Below, in pieces: positions 62,546-64,000 of a stretch of 64,000 nt of DNA. This DNA comes from Maea johnstoni. Lineage: Eukaryota; Annelida; Polychaeta; Spionida; Magelonidae. The stretch spans positions 32,153,701-32,217,700 of the forward strand of contig OZ012698.1 of the NCBI GenBank assembly GCA_963942565.1. The letters are read 5' to 3'. The position numbers and the translations under genes are program-made. Below the pieces are notes generated by a model that saw nothing but the letters and a program-made list of their open reading frames with translations, was not told the origin of the DNA and made no database searches. Every line of letters begins with the position of its first letter. Within the stretch, counting starts at the first letter, position 1.

Positions 62546-63965
62546 ATATCAATAATGACACGCATCGCAATATCTCGTATAAACCGGATCAAACCCCATA
62601 GCGTGCCAAGTGGTATCAAAAGTTCCAAGGGGTATAGAAGAAGAGGATTGGAATTCGATCAAGGCACAGAGTTGTTTGTGCCTTTAATGACTGTGTTCGG
62701 GCCTGCCCGGTTACGAGATCTAGTATACAATGCTGCAACTTACTCGGTCATTCTGCATATTCCTATTGTAATAAACATGTCATCGAAAGTTCAACCCTAT
62801 GAGGTCTTCTGCATCTATCTTATCCATTCTTTCGTCAATATGTATATATATTTTAGGAAAGCATTTAGTGCCATGGCAACCGTCTCAGGACATTTTACTT
62901 TTTTTCGAGATGAAAATATCAAATTTCAATACAATTATTTACAATCCTCAAAGTTTCCGAAATATTGCCGGGCACAGCAGCAGAGTGGAGTCATGTGGCC
63001 TATGGAATGAGAAACCTGTCACTCAGAAACCACCAATGTAATAGTCAAGGCTTTTCCAACAATGATTTCAGAAATCAAGTAATTCCAGGCGCTGCCTGTG
63101 AAAACCTAGAGCATAAAGTGTGCTCACAAAATTGTCATTGTCTTAATTGACACAATATCGTTCCCGTGCCACATGACCACTCAAGATATCATAATGCGTT
63201 AATGCTTGCCCTAACAGAAAAACCACTTGTGCCTCAAAGGCTATAATAGAATTACAGTAAAGTTATATGGTAAGGTGAGCATGCCAGGTGTGCGTGGCAT
63301 GCATGAGAGACTTGCCGGCAGAATGTGAGGTAGGCACATCTTGGGAGAAAAAATGACAAGAAATCACAATAACATATAAATGAAACAAAAAATAAGGGTG
63401 GGAAGGGTGGGAAAACATGCAGCAGAGGAGTGGGGTAACACCACAAGTTTGAGGGAGGACTTAATGCCCTCAAATGACCCCAATGATCATCATTGTTTCA
63501 CAATTGACCACGCTGTTCCGCATTTGTCATTCGTCGTCCGTGATTGGGCCACATTTTCGAAAAGTATTCACTCTGCGTATGCCACGATAAAAAAACACAT
63601 TTGAAGTTAGGTAGTCGTATACTATTTTTATCTATCTATAAGATTGTTGCTAACTGTTCTTCTGTCTAAAATAAATGGAGGCACTGGATATCTTACCCAA
63701 AGGTGACTGGTCATTTGGCCCAGCTATAATAACACCCCATATATTCCAAATAGGTCAAAAAATTGTAAAATGTCTTGCTTCCTATTCCCATCTAATGTTT
63801 CTTTCCCTTTATACGTTTACTGCATTGCCCTGATTGAACAATGGGACTAACTCAGTGTGTTTCTTTACTGAAATATTCTTAAGGAAATATAATTTGTGCA
63901 GCGTAGCGTCCAAAGAGTGCATTATCTGATATATTCCCAAAAGAAGTTCTCCAGGGAGGAAAGTT
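62546..63965. other. No gene recognised
   Basis: 1.4 kb with scattered short open frames and no recognised domain. A 151-codon frame at 62555-63010 has no family features or splice context that I can support. Confidence 0.4.
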
Positions 63966-63973
63966 GAATTTTA

Positions 63974-64000
63974 ACTCTTATGTTGCTGGTGGCTAATTTG
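63974..64000 (+). mobile_element. Left end of a piggyBac-like MITE
   Basis: TTAACTCTTATGTTGCTGG and following bases match the left end of the element at 454-667 with a few changes. It is cut by the window edge. Confidence 0.45.

Overview
The window is eukaryotic, intron-bearing and repeat-heavy, from a metazoan. The best guess is a marine invertebrate deuterostome such as a lancelet. This rests on a PAN/EGF/C-type-lectin gene, a metabotropic-glutamate-receptor-like pair, invertebrate LINEs and foldback elements. The species call is inference and weak. Two 200-base runs of N (34003-34202, 58801-59000) are assembly gaps.

Layout. 1-7.1 kb: transposon remnants (piggyBac-like MITEs, an L1/Tx1-type LINE 3' end, a second LINE 3' end) and a CATA array. 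7.15-20.2 kb (+): a four-exon gene whose exon phases join into a 282-residue secreted or membrane-anchored PAN-EGF-C-type lectin. Its 10.5-kb second intron is full of foldback elements and tRNA-derived SINEs, and its third intron holds an antisense collagen-like exon. 27.7-31.8 kb and 43.4-47.3 kb (-): two intact two-exon class C GPCR genes, each 893 residues and 98.4% identical to the other. They lie in a direct duplication, about 19.95-33.55 kb (copy A) and 35.66-52.08 kb (copy B), that also copied the last lectin exon (35686-35930). Between the copies is a spacer with a DIRS-like retroelement fossil and a gap. Copy B later gained a 3.46-kb LINE and a 224-bp MITE. 52-64 kb: mainly repeats, long TA tracts and one GC-rich candidate exon area at 58.2-58.5 kb.

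Most striking: in both receptor genes the single intron is mostly a 46-bp minisatellite. Its unit is 9 nt of the intron's 3' splice site plus the first 37 nt of exon 2, so the real acceptor is preceded by about 14-18 degenerate copies of itself with open reading in the gene's direction. Second: the copied lectin exon differs from its parent at 11 nt, 9 of them amino-acid changing and several beside the QPD sugar-binding motif, while the receptors nearby differ by only 14 of 893 residues. Third: because copy A and copy B flank an assembly gap, misassembled haplotypes must be excluded before the duplication is accepted.
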